The notes: generated from the sequence alone by a model not told the origin. Positions 20,159 through 31,179 are shown, counted from the first letter of the stretch. The stretch: DNA of 64,000 nucleotides from Gymnopus androsaceus JB14 (GCA_009733575.1 ML769627.1:1-64000), one strand, 5' to 3'. Program-made: numbers and translations.

Positions 20159-23100
20159 TTAAAAAGTCAGAAGATGAATAACTGAACATACCATCTGACT
20201 TGGCCCCGCGGTCTTGGACTGCTTCGCCAGTTGCTTGGGCGGAATGACATCTGCACTGCTGTCCGAGGCAATTTGAGGAGCACTGGTGACTCTGCCCCAC
20301 TTCCTAGAAGGCATACGAGCCCTCTTGGAAGGAGCTGGAACATCACTCGACTCCTCCTCGTCGACGGATCTCGTGCGTTTGAGATCTGAAAAAGAAAAGA
20401 TCAGTTGAGGAGATGAAAAGGGAGACATTGGAACTTACTAGGAGTAGGAGCGCGACTCTCGTGTTGGCTGTCAGCGATCTCGATGATATCGTCTTCCTCT
20501 TCCACCTGAGAAGGAGGCCCACGATTATCATCATCAGCTTCCTCGTCAGCTTCCTCGTTGTCGTTGTCGTCCTCCTCAGCCTCTGAGTCCGGTTCACCTG
20601 AAGCATCTGCCTCGGAGCCCTGGACAACGGCCCCGTCATCAGACTCTTCCTCGCTGGCTGCTTCGTCAGGAGGAGGACCTTCATTCCCCAAGTCAGAAGA
20701 CTTCTCGGAAGAAGGCAAAGGGGATAGAAGGTGGAGAGCGTGTTTGCGGCTTGGACTTGGAAGTCGACTTCTTGACAAGTGTCGGAACCATTGGAGGCTC
20801 CGAGGGGTCCATGAGTGACTCCAGATGACCCATGCAAGATCGAGAGGGCGAAGGAGCCCGAGAGCAACCCTGGAGGGTTGTGAACTCCATACCCTCGAAT
20901 TCAAGGTCTTCGAGGGTGAATTGTTTTTCCCATCCAAGCAAAAATGCAAGAAGGGAAAGGCGCTCGATGTCGTCCTTCTCAACGAAGCCATCTTGAATCA
21001 GCCCTTGGAGGAGAGCCCATGGATTGGTTGTTGAATTTTGAAGACGCTTCTGGCGACGGAAGACGTTCTCTGCTTGGATATAATACTCCGTCACCATCGC
21101 ACGGACCAAGTGGCCTTGACGATGAAGAGCAGTATTCTCCTCAAACAACGCCGCGGACTCGACACCAATGGCTAGATAATGGGAGATGGAGTTAGCAAAA
21201 AAGTTGACTAAATTTACAAAAGAGACTTACTGCCATTGTTGCCTTGACAAAAGGTGAAGAGGCGACGACGCTCCTCGTCTGCCCTCGCCAAAGGAAAGGT
21301 GAACGAGCAGGAGGCGTGCGACTTCCAGCACGGATGACAGATTGGACTGTCAGGGTTGGACTCGGGCGGAGGCATTGAGCACTGTAACCCGCTCTTAATG
21401 CAGGAGGTGCACGAGGTCGAAGGGAACTTGAAATAAAGTGAAGTCACAATGGAACAACGGAAGACAAAGGAAGTAGGAAAGACTCACGGTCTGAAGAGGG
21501 ACCATGCTGCCAACGAGACTATTAAAGTTAATGTGCAAACGCACGCGCTCGTTGTCCTGGAATTAGCCAGGACGGGCAAATTTCTCCTAGAATAGCTGGT
21601 TAGAAGAAGCAGGAAACTCGAAGGGAAAAAGAGGGCTTACTGTGATCATAGCAACCCCTTTAGTGGCAGGACGTGGCAACATCAGGACCGCCTCGCCCTT
21701 CCTGTTGGACCTCTTCTCAACCTGCGAGGGATCCTTCCGCTTCTCAGGATCGGCCCCTCCTCAGGTGAAAATCGAGTTGTAGTCGAACAACGAAGTGTTG
21801 ACGCGACCACCCTCGAGCTTGGGGAAACCGTCGAAGCCAGGGATCTTCGTATTTGTAGTCGAATAGGCGAGCCGAGGATCAATGGGAGTAGGTTCGAGAC
21901 CTCGGGGACCCATGAACTAGAAAATAAATAAAAAAAGAAGTCAATACATTTGATTAAAGAGAGAAGTGTGGAGAGGAAACTTACCAAGGAGGGATGAAGT
22001 TTGCCCAGACTAGGAGGGGCCTGCCCAACGAACTCCATGTCCGAGCCAGCATTGTCATTGAATAACCTCATTGGAGGTGAAGAGTCTCTAGTCGGTGCCT
22101 TGACCAAAGGAGGAGTAACGTCGCGGAAGCAATGATTATCGTCCAAGGGGTCATTGGCCGGATCGAACCGCGATGAATCAGTGGGATACCCGTGAAACGC
22201 ATAAGGTTGCTAGAACAAAAATCAATGTTTAGCAAAAGAAAAGAATAGGAAGAAGTGAGACATACATTGTCAGGAGGAATGGTCTGGGGAAAACAGCAAG
22301 GTCATTAGCCTCAACAATTTTCCACAAGAAAGAGGGGAACTTACTACCATCCATTGGGTCTCGTACAAAATCTTCCGAGGAAAACGATGACCTTGAGGGA
22401 CCTCAGCCAAAGTCTCCCAGTACGAGATTTTGAACTGAATAAAGTTCAAAAGCTTGGCCTCGAGGAACTTCCGAGGGGTAAAAATGGCGTCGGCCAATTG
22501 AAGAGGCTAGAAGTAATAAGGATCAGCCTTGGGCAGGAAAAAGTCAAGATAAAAAGAAAAACTTACTCGTTCCTCCCCGATGAAGGCACATCGAATCAGC
22601 TTCGACTCTTTGAAAAACCAGTCTTGCTGATGTATAGCCAAGGTGCCTGAGGTCCGTCTCGAAAACCTTCTCGCACAGCTCTTGAAGCCTCAACGAAAAG
22701 GTGGCCGCCCAAACTGGGAGCTCCTCGACATCGTACTTGGCACGATAGGCAATCTAAAACAAATGAAGTTATTATCTCGGGATCACAGGAAGAATTAATA
22801 AGGAACTTACAAGCTTGGGAGCCATCAAGTCAAACAGGGATAAGAAATTGTTCCTGGAAGGCCAGTCGGCTGAAGCACCTAGTTGCCTCCTTAGGAAGAG
22901 GAAACCAGGCAGCCCCTGTAGGATGACAACGCAAAGGAACCATATATGCTCCTTGTAGAGCTCTAAAAAATGGGGAATTGTTAAGTGACTAGAAACACTT
23001 TAACAAAGAGAACACGTACCCTTCTGGTCTTCAGAGATAGCAATAGTCGAAGAGGCAAGTTGATCGTGGAGACCGACCGAGGCAGGCTTCGAAGTCGAAA

Positions 23101-23352
23101 AGTCGAGACCAGCAGCACCGCGACCAGCTGGGTGCCTCAAAGAGGACGTCCTCGAGGGACCCGCAGTCGAATTGGAATGACGTTCGGACGTTGAGGGACG
23201 CTGATCGTCAGAGAAAGGAACCATAATTGTTTGTCAATGACGTCTCGACGAGGCTGATGACTGGGTGGCCCTGGTGGACTTAACAAGCGAGAGGACAGAC
23301 GAAATTCATCGTCAGAGTCAGCTTGTGGTTTCGAAGAAGTACGTCTGGACAT
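20159..23352 (-). CDS. antisense accessory gene B with Zn2Cys6-like motif
   Basis: Second antisense gene. I chose the ATG at 23352 (MSRRTSSKPQADSDDEFRLS). Exon text, in gene order: Ser/Pro-rich N-terminus to about 23030 (GTACGT donor), 22985-22815, 22750-22570, 22497-22346 (IFTPRKFLEAKLLNFIQFKI), 22150-21985, intron 21917-21984 (GTAAGT...CTAG), a segment with GLEPTPIDPRLAYSTTNTKI interrupted by TGA near 21770, a cysteine-rich exon at 21447-21214, a helical exon at 21160-20700, an acidic region and a basic KRTRS...SKRARMPSRK tail. The six-cysteine motif is C-x2-C-x6-C-x13-C-x2-C-x6-C, close to Gal4-type Zn2Cys6 spacing. Cys motif, acidic region and basic patches suggest a nuclear, DNA-associated protein, but that is inference. 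Small indels (near 22620, 22830) suggest decay. Confidence 0.6.
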
Positions 23353-24762
23353 CGTTAGAACAACGCACAGAGAGGAGGAATTGGGAAGTTTGGGACTTAC
23401 GATCTCGAAATCCCGAGCCTCTTATACCCGAGAAAAGTAACCTACATGATTAAGTCACGACAAAAAGAAAGATAAAATATTTTTCAGGAAGACAGCGCGA
23501 TTCCAAAAGGGAGTGACGCGTCTTACCAGTTGTGGCGTCTGGAAAAGACATATCACGCGAGGAAGGACTTCTCGCGGAAAAGATGTACCCTGTATGAGGA
23601 TTGAACCCTGCACGGGCATCTTTCGAGGTCTAAACGCGTCCGCAAATTTAGGTTTTAGAGAATATCATGACCGAATATGGACGTCCGACTGATGAATCGC
23701 GAAGAGTTCTGACGCAGGGACCTCAAAGGAATGTAATGAGACATAGGAATTCCACCGTGCAGGTACTCCTCGTACCAACCAAGGAATTCCCGTCTCCTAA
23801 AAATGGGAATGCAGTGTTTTCATTTAAGAAAATCATACGCTCGCTGATCGAGTAGGTGATATCTTGAAGGAAATATGGCAACGGTTTATCTGGAAATTGT
23901 GATATCACAATGACAAGTACGAGATACGGGAAATGCGTGCTAAAGATGGGGAAGACCCTTTTACTTGAATCACCGTCTCGCGCTGTTCAGTTGATGAAAA
24001 AGTCAAATTCAGCACCGTGCATCACTTGTCTCGAAGTGATTAACGAGATTCGGGGATTAATGCAAATCTATTTATATGATAGGTAGCCTGTCAAGAATGG
24101 TGACAAGGACGCCTTGGGGCATGGAATTTATTTCTGTGATAGGCAGTCCGTCAAAAATGGTGACAAAGGCACCTTGGGGCATAGAAAATAGAAAGTCAGA
24201 AGAAGCCATGTGCTAGCAGCAGATGCACAACTCGGAACTCCGACGTGATGGAATGGAAAGATGTGATATGAGGAAAGAACCCCTGGACCCTGCACAAGCA
24301 GGAAAGGCAGACTCACGTCCCAAAAGGATTTAAGCGCTGACCGGGATATCCCGATCACATCACACCAGAATGTCTGGAAGAAGAGCACAGCAAAAGAATC
24401 ATTATGGTTTCTACAGAGAACGAGAAATCAGGAGATTGCAGGGTCCAAAGGCCATGTGTCTGGACCATGCCAAAGAAACTGGGACACCCAAGTGTATCCA
24501 GTCGATCTCTTGCCAAAAGTAGGCATTGATTTGTCAAGATCGCCGCGACTGATGGGATGTGCCAAAAGAGCATCAGACCCTAAACGCGAGCGGCAACTAC
24601 GGAATGCACCAAGGCCAGTTGATTGAACTTAGTGCCGCGATGGGCTTCCTCGGCAAGAGCAACTCGGACTTCATAAAACAGTCAATGCTGGTCAATTACC
24701 CAATGCAATCCAGGTACAGGTTACCTCGCCGAGATACGGCTTCAACTTGTGCCTCAACCAAG
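23353..24762. other. upstream region of gene B
   Basis: No convincing gene is seen. It contains the 60-bp tandem duplication at 24065-24184 and ends in the polypurine-tract block. Minus-strand frames at 24128-24388 and 24355-24573 have no recognisable motif. Confidence 0.4.
24065..24184 (+). repeat. 60-bp tandem duplication
   Basis: Two units with period 60 (TTTATNTGATAGGNAGNCNGTC ... CCTTGGGGCAT type), the second with several substitutions. It lies upstream of gene B and so may sit in its promoter region. Confidence 0.8.
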
Positions 24763-24791
24763 GACAGTTGAGATTTTTAGTTTGGGGGAGA
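24763..24791 (+). other. polypurine tract before 3' LTR
   Basis: A T-rich stretch followed by GGGGGAGA ends at 24791, the base before the 3' LTR starts TGATACGCC. This is the expected second-strand priming site. Confidence 0.85.
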
Positions 24792-26535
24792 TGATACGCC
24801 GATTTTTCGGCTAAGGCTAGAACTGCGCAGAACCAATAATCCTAGGTTCTGTTAGTAACAAAACATGGTCAATAAGAGAACTATAGTGAGCCCGAGCTGA
24901 TAGTTAAAATCTACCGAGGACCTAATCTACCCAAGAGGTTGCAGAGTAACGGTACGCGCAATGGTACCATACTTAACTTTGTGAATGCGCCTCGATCAAA
25001 GTCCTATGCGCGGTATGGTGTAGCGAGGCAAGCTTGCTGGATAACAAGTTGCTGACCGAGGCAGATAAACAAGCCCACATACCAGTTATACTAGGCTAGG
25101 TCATCGAAGGATATACCCAAGGGATCGAAGTCTTAACGAGGCATCGCTTCCGCGATCAGCTCACCGAGGAGTCTAAATCGAAGCAAGGTGGACCGAGATG
25201 AGGAAGTACCCTAACAGGTGCCCTCAAAGTTGACGCTCGCTGGAAAGCGCCCAGGCATATAGCCGCGGCAGTCCAATGCGGCCACATGACCCACTTGCTG
25301 TAGCTACTTCTAGAGCACGGAAGGACCAAGGAGTATTTCTATCCGAGCCTCAGCGTTTTACCGAGATCCATATGCTACCAGGCATCTAGACTCGAGACCG
25401 CGTGGAACTAGGGATAATAACCAGTCTCCCATTGGCAAGGAAAAACATAGAAATACTTCCGAGGGCTGTTCTGCTAAAGGAACTGGCGAGCCTTGTAAAA
25501 AGGCAAATGACTCGAGTCGATTCGGACCAAAATCCCAAAGGTCGACCCAATCGAGGAAGACAAATGAACGAGGCAGGAAAATGTCGAGGCAAAACCATAG
25601 TATACACGCATATATGGACATTATTTATCTTTTTCTATTTTACTTACTCTGTTTCATCCTATCTCGCTCAGTTTCTCTCATTTTCCTATTTTCATATATC
25701 TCGCTCAGTATATAAGGGTAGCTATTCTATCTCGGAATGACAAGTTAGACTTGATACCTGAAACGCAGTTCTATCTTAGGACCTGTAGTGATTCGTACAT
25801 GCTCAGACGCGTCTGCATCATCCTCTACAACCTTTGAAACAGGTGGCCTTCTTGTAACCTTGATAATACTGAGGCTGTTCATTCTACTTCCCGGCTATTA
25901 AGTCGAGCATTCCTGGTTTTCATCTCGAAGAGAGGTCACATCAGTCTTAGGACCACAGGTGGAGCCTAACGTGCACACCTCGACGAGCCCGTTGTTGATT
26001 AGGAAAGGTCTTGGACCCAAGTGTCGGCTTGGTCTAGTTTTAGGGAGGAAGCTTCTCGGAGTGTTACCTAGCTTTACCAACAGATTTTACCCCTTGCCCG
26101 CTCTTCGCTGAGTGTGTTAAAAACGCCTACTTGAGTGACTTGCGCGGCAGTCGTATAAGCTTGTTAGGTAACTCGCGGGAATCCCTGAGAGTTGGAGTAT
26201 CATTGCGCGGCAACGTAAAGGCTCCCGAGATACGCAAAGTCATTTGTTGAGTCGGTGTACTTGACCCGTGCTTTGGTGTTTGCTTTCCCCTCGATTAGTT
26301 CAGCGCGTCGTTGTACGTTAGTTGGCTTTTCAAAACCTCCCTCCAAATATAAAACCTTGTTCATTGCGCACTATCTGTGTCAACTGTCAAGTGCTTTTCT
26401 CTTCGAATCAATTAGTAGTCGAGGGAACCTTCAACAACCTCCTTCCTCGCATTAAATTAAACCTTTTGGATTATATCTGATTGGGGTGATTGTTGTTTGG
26501 TTGGTTTTCATACCCAGCACAAATCTAACTCATCA
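24792..26535 (+). repeat. 3' LTR of giant element
   Basis: Full-length counterpart of 5388-7209, ending AACTCATCA at 26535. It has an intact TATATAAG string at 25709-25716 and only one copy of the 60-bp unit that is duplicated in the 5' LTR. Confidence 0.92.
25709..25716 (+). promoter_or_regulatory. TATA box in 3' LTR
   Basis: TATATAAG is followed by GGTAGCTATTCTATC. The position is equivalent to the TATA string in the decayed LTR at 52890. Confidence 0.6.
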
Positions 26536-26916
26536 ATGGAAACATGGGAGTAAGAGGGAAGGGAACAATCTGGACTCGGGAACAGTCTGATGTTCTCGGA
26601 TCTTCGCGGAAATGATATGTCAGCAATGGAGATGTTGCCAGCCCGGTTTTCCCAATTGGGAATACACGTCTCTTTGGCCAATTCAACTACAATGAGAGCT
26701 TCCTCAATGTCTAGCTTGTCAATCTCCATCTCCATGGGCGCTATGCTTTCCTCAACTCATTCAACAGCAAGGAAAGCTTCAAAACCACTTCCCACTTCTC
26801 CACTCTCAAACTCCATGGACAACCACTACTCCTTGACTTGTTCAATTGTGAGGAGAGCACTTTCCAGCTCATTCAACTCAGTTTGTGTGGGCAATGGTTT
26901 TTCTTTGAGAGTATGA
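26536..26916 (-). pseudogene. coding relic abutting the giant element
   Basis: On the minus strand the translation is protein-like but has in-frame stops: ELNELESALLTIEQVKE, then LSMEFESGEVGSGFEAFLAV, then MEMEIDKLDIEEALIVVELA and CIPNWENRAGNISIADISF. Acidic, helical text follows the same direction as the protease/gag relic at 27982-30112. It may be a downstream piece of that older element, cut by the MITEs and by the giant element's LTR. Family not recognised. Confidence 0.35.
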
Positions 26917-26945
26917 ACCATCCCCACATTGTTCTTACAACACTA

Positions 26946-27165
26946 CAGTGATGGCAACTATTGATGAACCACCCCAAATTGGGAAGGCAGTTATTCTGAT
27001 ATATTTTGTGTCTTTTTTTCACTTATATTGTAAAGTACAATTTCTAGTCTATATGCAATATCTTTCAGCATTTCAAACAATCCCTATGTCTAGTAAAAAG
27101 CTTGAAATCATTAGAATGACAATTTAAATACCCTTTGGGTGGTTCATCAATAGTTGCCGTCACTG
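26946..27165. mobile_element. MITE with Tc1/mariner-like ends
   Basis: Terminal inverted repeats of about 35 bp (CAGTGATGGCAACTATTGAT inward from 26946, mirrored at 27165 with one or two changes) flank an AT-rich 220-bp element. It is bordered by TA on both sides (26944-26945, 27166-27167), the target preference of Tc1/mariner transposases. No coding capacity. Confidence 0.85.
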
Positions 27166-27167
27166 TA

Positions 27168-27929
27168 GATTCAGCTAGTCTTAAGCTAAAGATTACAATA
27201 ATTGTTACAGAGTGTTTTGCAAAATATCTTGTTAAATTTAAGGGTAAAAAAAACAGGTACTTTTGCTAAATAGCTAGGGGGCATAAAATATTTACCAAAT
27301 ATTCAGTAAAGCTCCTAATTAGACATTCTTTGCAAAATATTTGCCAAAAATATTAAAAAATATTGAAAAATATTTAGCAAATATCAGTATTAGGGTTAAC
27401 TAGGGTTACTGAAAAAGCAGTGTTTTGAGCAGTTCTTGTTAGGGTTTGCACTTGTGCGAACCTCAACATAGAGAACTGATCAAAACATTGCCAAACCTTG
27501 GGTTCACATAGGTTAGGGGTTAGGGGTTGGGGCTAGGATAAGGGTTAAGGATAAAAAATGGGGGTGCAGGGGCTTGCCCCTGCTATTACTAGGTCAGGAG
27601 TAAGATTAGGGTTAGGGTTAGGGTCAGAGTTGAATAGGGGATGGTCTGACAAATCCAAGGGAGGGTGTCAGTTTTTTCCCATGATACCTCGTTCTTGAGA
27701 TATAAAATTGCCAAATTTGGCAGGGCTACAGTGGCTGGGAAAATTGATTGAACCTTACGTAAAGCATCAGAAAGGCTAAAGAATGGCTTACCTAATAGGA
27801 TCAGCATCATAAATTTGCACAGCCACCATTCAATGGCCAGAAAGCAACAATTCATTTTTATCAGGATATTTTGCAAAACGCTCTGTGACAATTATTGGAA
27901 TCTTTAGCTTAAGACTGGTGGAATCAGCT
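27168..27929. mobile_element. second MITE carrying a telomere-like array
   Basis: Inverted ends match over about 50 bp: AGTCTTAAGCTAAAGATTAC from 27177 mirrors the sequence around 27865-27916. TA lies at both borders (27166-27167 shared with the preceding MITE, 27930-27931). The interior is AT-rich, with repeated TTTGCAAAATATT-like strings, and holds the TTAGGG-type module (27405-27640). No transposase. Confidence 0.8.
27405..27640 (+). repeat. telomere-like module A (degenerate TTAGGG with GC hairpin)
   Basis: Degenerate TTAGGG/TTAGGGG repeats surround the perfect 8-bp-stem hairpin GCAGGGGC-TT-GCCCCTGC at 27566-27583. Downstream is GTGTCAGTTTTTTCCCATGA, also found after module B. Confidence 0.8.
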
Positions 27930-27981
27930 ACTTAAAAATTCACCACTCCTGCTTATTCGGTTTTTGAAAACTCGGTGGTTC

Positions 27982-28740
27982 TCATGGGATGGTTGAGATT
28001 GTGATGATTCTCTTGGTATTTGGGTTGGTGAGGGTGATATGCTGGTTGCCAGATAGAAAGCTTTGCGTCTGGGCTTGGGTGAGCATCTCAAAGGGACGGC
28101 CTAGGAGGACATTGTAGGTGGGAGAATTGACAATATGGACTTGGAGAATGGCAGTGACTCTGCCAAAACAAAACGATATGTCCCTTGCAATCCCTAATGT
28201 ACAGTCCATCTTACCATTGGCACTTTGCAAGGGAATACAACATGTGGGGTCAAACATCACACCCAACACATTGCACATTGCAACCAACATTGCAATGATA
28301 CTACAGCCCCAGTCCGTAATGCAGTGGATGGGGCATTCTCCAACTACTGCCATGATACCTCGAATGGACATCAATTCTTTCCCAACATAGATTTTATCTT
28401 CTTCAGTGAGCTCCTTCCACTTGTTCATGAAGACCTCTAGCACTTCCTCCATTCCTATCTGTGGAAACAGGAGTGCCTCTGTATCATTGAAGACATCCAC
28501 TGTTGCTGGAGAGGAGCTCTGCCAATTCAGCAGATACGTTGGCTCTTCTATATCCAACAGATTTCCATCTATGCCAATTCTACAGCTAGTCACACCCTCT
28601 TTCACCTTTTTCATATAATCTGGCACAATTGCTAACAGATCTTCCTGTTGTATAGATACGAGACTCAATAATCCCACTTGAACAACCCTTTTGACTGCAG
28701 CCTCTGTTTCTATTGGGGCTTGGTAACGAAAGTTTCTCAA
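27982..28740 (-). pseudogene. degenerate Ty3-type protease region
   Basis: The 252-residue open frame has retropepsin context with a damaged active site: the conserved D-S/T-G is DWGCSI here, and the C-terminal motif NVLLGRPFEML is retained. The segment between, GKMDCTLGIARDISF, parallels the giant element's protease (GELNSTLGMARNVPV). Upstream are gag-like frames on the same strand and downstream is MITE 2. Relic of a Ty3/Gypsy element of a lineage related to but distinct from the giant one. Confidence 0.65.
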
Positions 28741-30112
28741 ATTGTCCTTTGGTGGAACACTGACTGTTCTCTCTTAAGGAGGAACATAGTTTGGAGGGAG
28801 ATTGCCAATAATTGGCTTTGGGGAGCATGCAGGACCAGGAGCAGGAATGGGAGGAACTGGCTTGGAAGGAGGAGGAGGAATGGGAGCTTTGGGTTTGGAC
28901 TGTGGTTCAGGTACGTCTTCATTCGCCTTATCTCTAGTGGCTTGACAAGTCTCTATCTTGAATGACAACTGACGGATGGCTTCCTCTTCAGGCTCTCTTT
29001 TGAAACTGCCTGGGTTGACTGATGCAGCCAGGTATGTTGATGTTTTCTCTATCATCGGTGGACCCTGAAAACCCTTCACAGTATACCTCAAGTGCACTCC
29101 AACATCAACACCTCCAAATAGGTTTGATTCTTCTGATCGAGATTCCACATCCAGGACTTCTTGTATGGATGGTCCTCAAAGTACTGTTCAAAATGCTGCT
29201 TCAAGATACCTTCCGTATATCTCTGGTTTTGAGGAAGGCACTGACTACCTCTCAGCTAGACAAATCCATTGGCATCCCTCTCGACTTGACCCTGGGTGAC
29301 CCAATCACGCAAGTCTACACAATTGTCCCAAAAACACCTATTTGAATGATTCAGCTTTGGCAGGTGACTATTCCTGGACTGGTTGGGACCACCGTCTCCT
29401 TTCGACGCCATCTGCGCCATCAACTGTGCTAGCAAGGAGACCATTTGTGTAAGCTGGTCCAGTTTGGACCCAGTGAGCTCAGCTTTTGGAACAACTGCGG
29501 CGGTGATGGAGGATACGGGGAACACTGACTGGTCCCCTACATTAAAATTTCTGACTATCAGCAACATATTGGCATCTGACAAGAGGAAGTCCATGGCTCC
29601 CTTCAGTTCGGCTGAAGAGTATGCTTCTCCTTTCTTCTTCATCATGTGCTGGACTTGAAGGTGCATATTCAATTGTGCATGGACTGAATTGGGGAAGACC
29701 TGCACATAGTATCCTGCAACTTGGACACCAGATAGGATACCATGTTTCATGAGCAACTTCAATACTGTGGCGAACTCTTGGTGGTACTCAGCCAATTCCT
29801 GGCTGTTTGACACCCAGACTTTGCAAACTTTGTGACAACCCTCTTCAAAGTATTGGTTGTTGTCTCAGGCACCTGCTTAGCCCTGGGGTAGTTCGAGAGG
29901 ACTTTCTTCTTGAACTCATCCCAGGTCTTCTGGTTGTCCTCAAACGTATTGAGGGATCTCCAGAAGCGCATTGTCTTTGCATCCACATAGCAAAGTGCTT
30001 CTTTCTTCATCTTTAGGTCATTGGAGTCAATAGCAGCCTCTTTTGCTATGGTTTCAAACTCCTCAAAGAATGTTGGCAACTGTTCTTTGTATTAAGAGTC
30101 CCACTTGGGGGC
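28741..30112 (-). pseudogene. degenerate gag of the same old element
   Basis: The minus strand from 30112 reads as Gag with a stop near the start (KAPKWDS, stop, YKEQLPTFFEEFE), then RFWRSLNTF and TWDEFKKKVLSNYP, a classic Gag core. After a frame break at about 29815, 29813-29256 continues with a Gln/Met-rich helical region. A Pro-rich linker (29148-28774, IPPPPSKPVPPIPAP) leads into the protease frame. No zinc knuckle was seen. The 5' end and LTRs are absent. Confidence 0.65.
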
Positions 30113-30668
30113 TTTTCACTCATTGCAAGCAGGGAGTGGTTGTACATTGGTCATTGACAGTGGGAATGGATTAGGAATGGGAGTGGACTGTTCCTTTGAA
30201 ACTTTGGGACAATGGACAGTGCTATCAATTGATAGCACTGTCCAAAGACTGCAACAGCTTCATTGTTTCCACAGATAGATTGATAATATGCCACAATCAT
30301 ACACAAACTGCTAGGTATCTTTCAATCATTGAATTGTACATTGATAGTAATTGGTAACTTTGAGGTACTATGTATTTCTGTATTACAGTAGCAATTTTAA
30401 GGGTCCATTCCAAATAGCTCTGTGAATATGAAATGACATCCTTCCTTCTGCTCAACTAGTTTACATCAATAGTCCTGTTGCCTCTGTCCACCTTCTATGT
30501 CAGCTATCCAAGGCATATGATTGTACTTCCCAAAAAGCTCCAAGAATGCTGGTACATCTATGGGCTATAAATCATCAATAGTGCAACAAAGCTTAGAGAG
30601 TGTTTGCAGCTGAATTGTGTGAAGACCACGGGGATTGTGTTTGTGCAGCTACTTGGTTAGGCTGGCAT
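30113..30668. other. non-coding spacer with a 32-bp perfect palindrome
   Basis: No gene is recognised. It contains the palindrome at 30213-30244 and the left target duplication GGCAT at 30664-30668. Confidence 0.5.
30213..30244. repeat. 32-bp perfect palindrome
   Basis: The half-site TGGACAGTGCTATCAA is followed immediately by its exact reverse complement. There is no spacer. Confidence 0.95.
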
Positions 30669-30984
30669 TGTTATGACCTATACCATTTGCTATTAAACTT
30701 TATTAACACTACTTACCACAAATTCACTCTTTCACTAGTATTAAACCGCATATAATCACTATTTGCTCACATAAGATTGTAATACTGATATTCTGTATCA
30801 GTACATACATTCCCTCACTATCCTTAGTCTATATTTCACACATCCACACACACACTTACTGCGCATATATGCATAAATTCTCATACTTACTGTGCATTTA
30901 CAGTGCATATAAGCACAAATTCCCATACTTACTGCGGATTCCGCAGCTTCTATACATTTATTATATATACCTATTCAATTTCCG

Positions 30985-31070
30985 CAGCTGATGCGCAGCT
31001 CTGCAGTGATACTGTGCATTCCGCAGTGATACTGCGCATTCCGCAGTGACTGCATTCCGCAGCTTTTCCT
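30985..31070 (+). promoter_or_regulatory. U3 repeats of GC-centred dyads
   Basis: About 20-bp units of the type CCGCAGTGATACTGCGCATT recur three to four times just upstream of the TATA box. Related strings (TACTGCGCATATATGC, TGCGGATTCCGCA) occur from 30855. Position and dyad symmetry suggest activator sites. Confidence 0.55.
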
Positions 31071-31075
31071 TTAGT

Positions 31076-31082
31076 ATATAAG
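31076..31082 (+). promoter_or_regulatory. TATA box of solo LTR
   Basis: TATATAA is followed by GTAGCC, directly downstream of the U3 dyads and about 100 bp before the hairpin array. Confidence 0.6.
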
Positions 31083-31179
31083 TAGCCAAGATTCACCATG
31101 TATGGTAGACGTATTATTTTTTGAATCCAAACCGCCCTTTGTGCTAAACACCCCTTGTGTGTGCTTCAAGACCACTTTG

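Larger units (their letters stand above)
5388..26535 (+). mobile_element. giant Ty3/Gypsy LTR retrotransposon (21.1 kb) with antisense genes
   Basis: Two direct LTRs (5388-7209 and 24792-26535) begin TGATACGCC and end AACTCATCA. They enclose 17.6 kb with, in order: primer-binding-site candidate, gag with zinc knuckle, protease, reverse transcriptase, RNase H, integrase with H2C2 and DDE residues and a GPY/F-like tail (no chromodomain), then about 9.8 kb holding two minus-strand spliced genes, a polypurine tract and the 3' LTR. Domain order PR-RT-RH-IN places it in Ty3/Gypsy. The 5-bp flanks (TCCGA left, ATGGA right) do not match, so the expected target duplication is missing. gag and pol have frame breaks and the 5' LTR TATA box is damaged, so this copy is probably not autonomous. 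Confidence 0.9.

Noticed and set aside
27405..27640. A true telomere or chromosome end
   Set aside because: Arrays are short, degenerate, in both orientations and inside TIR elements, so they are interstitial.
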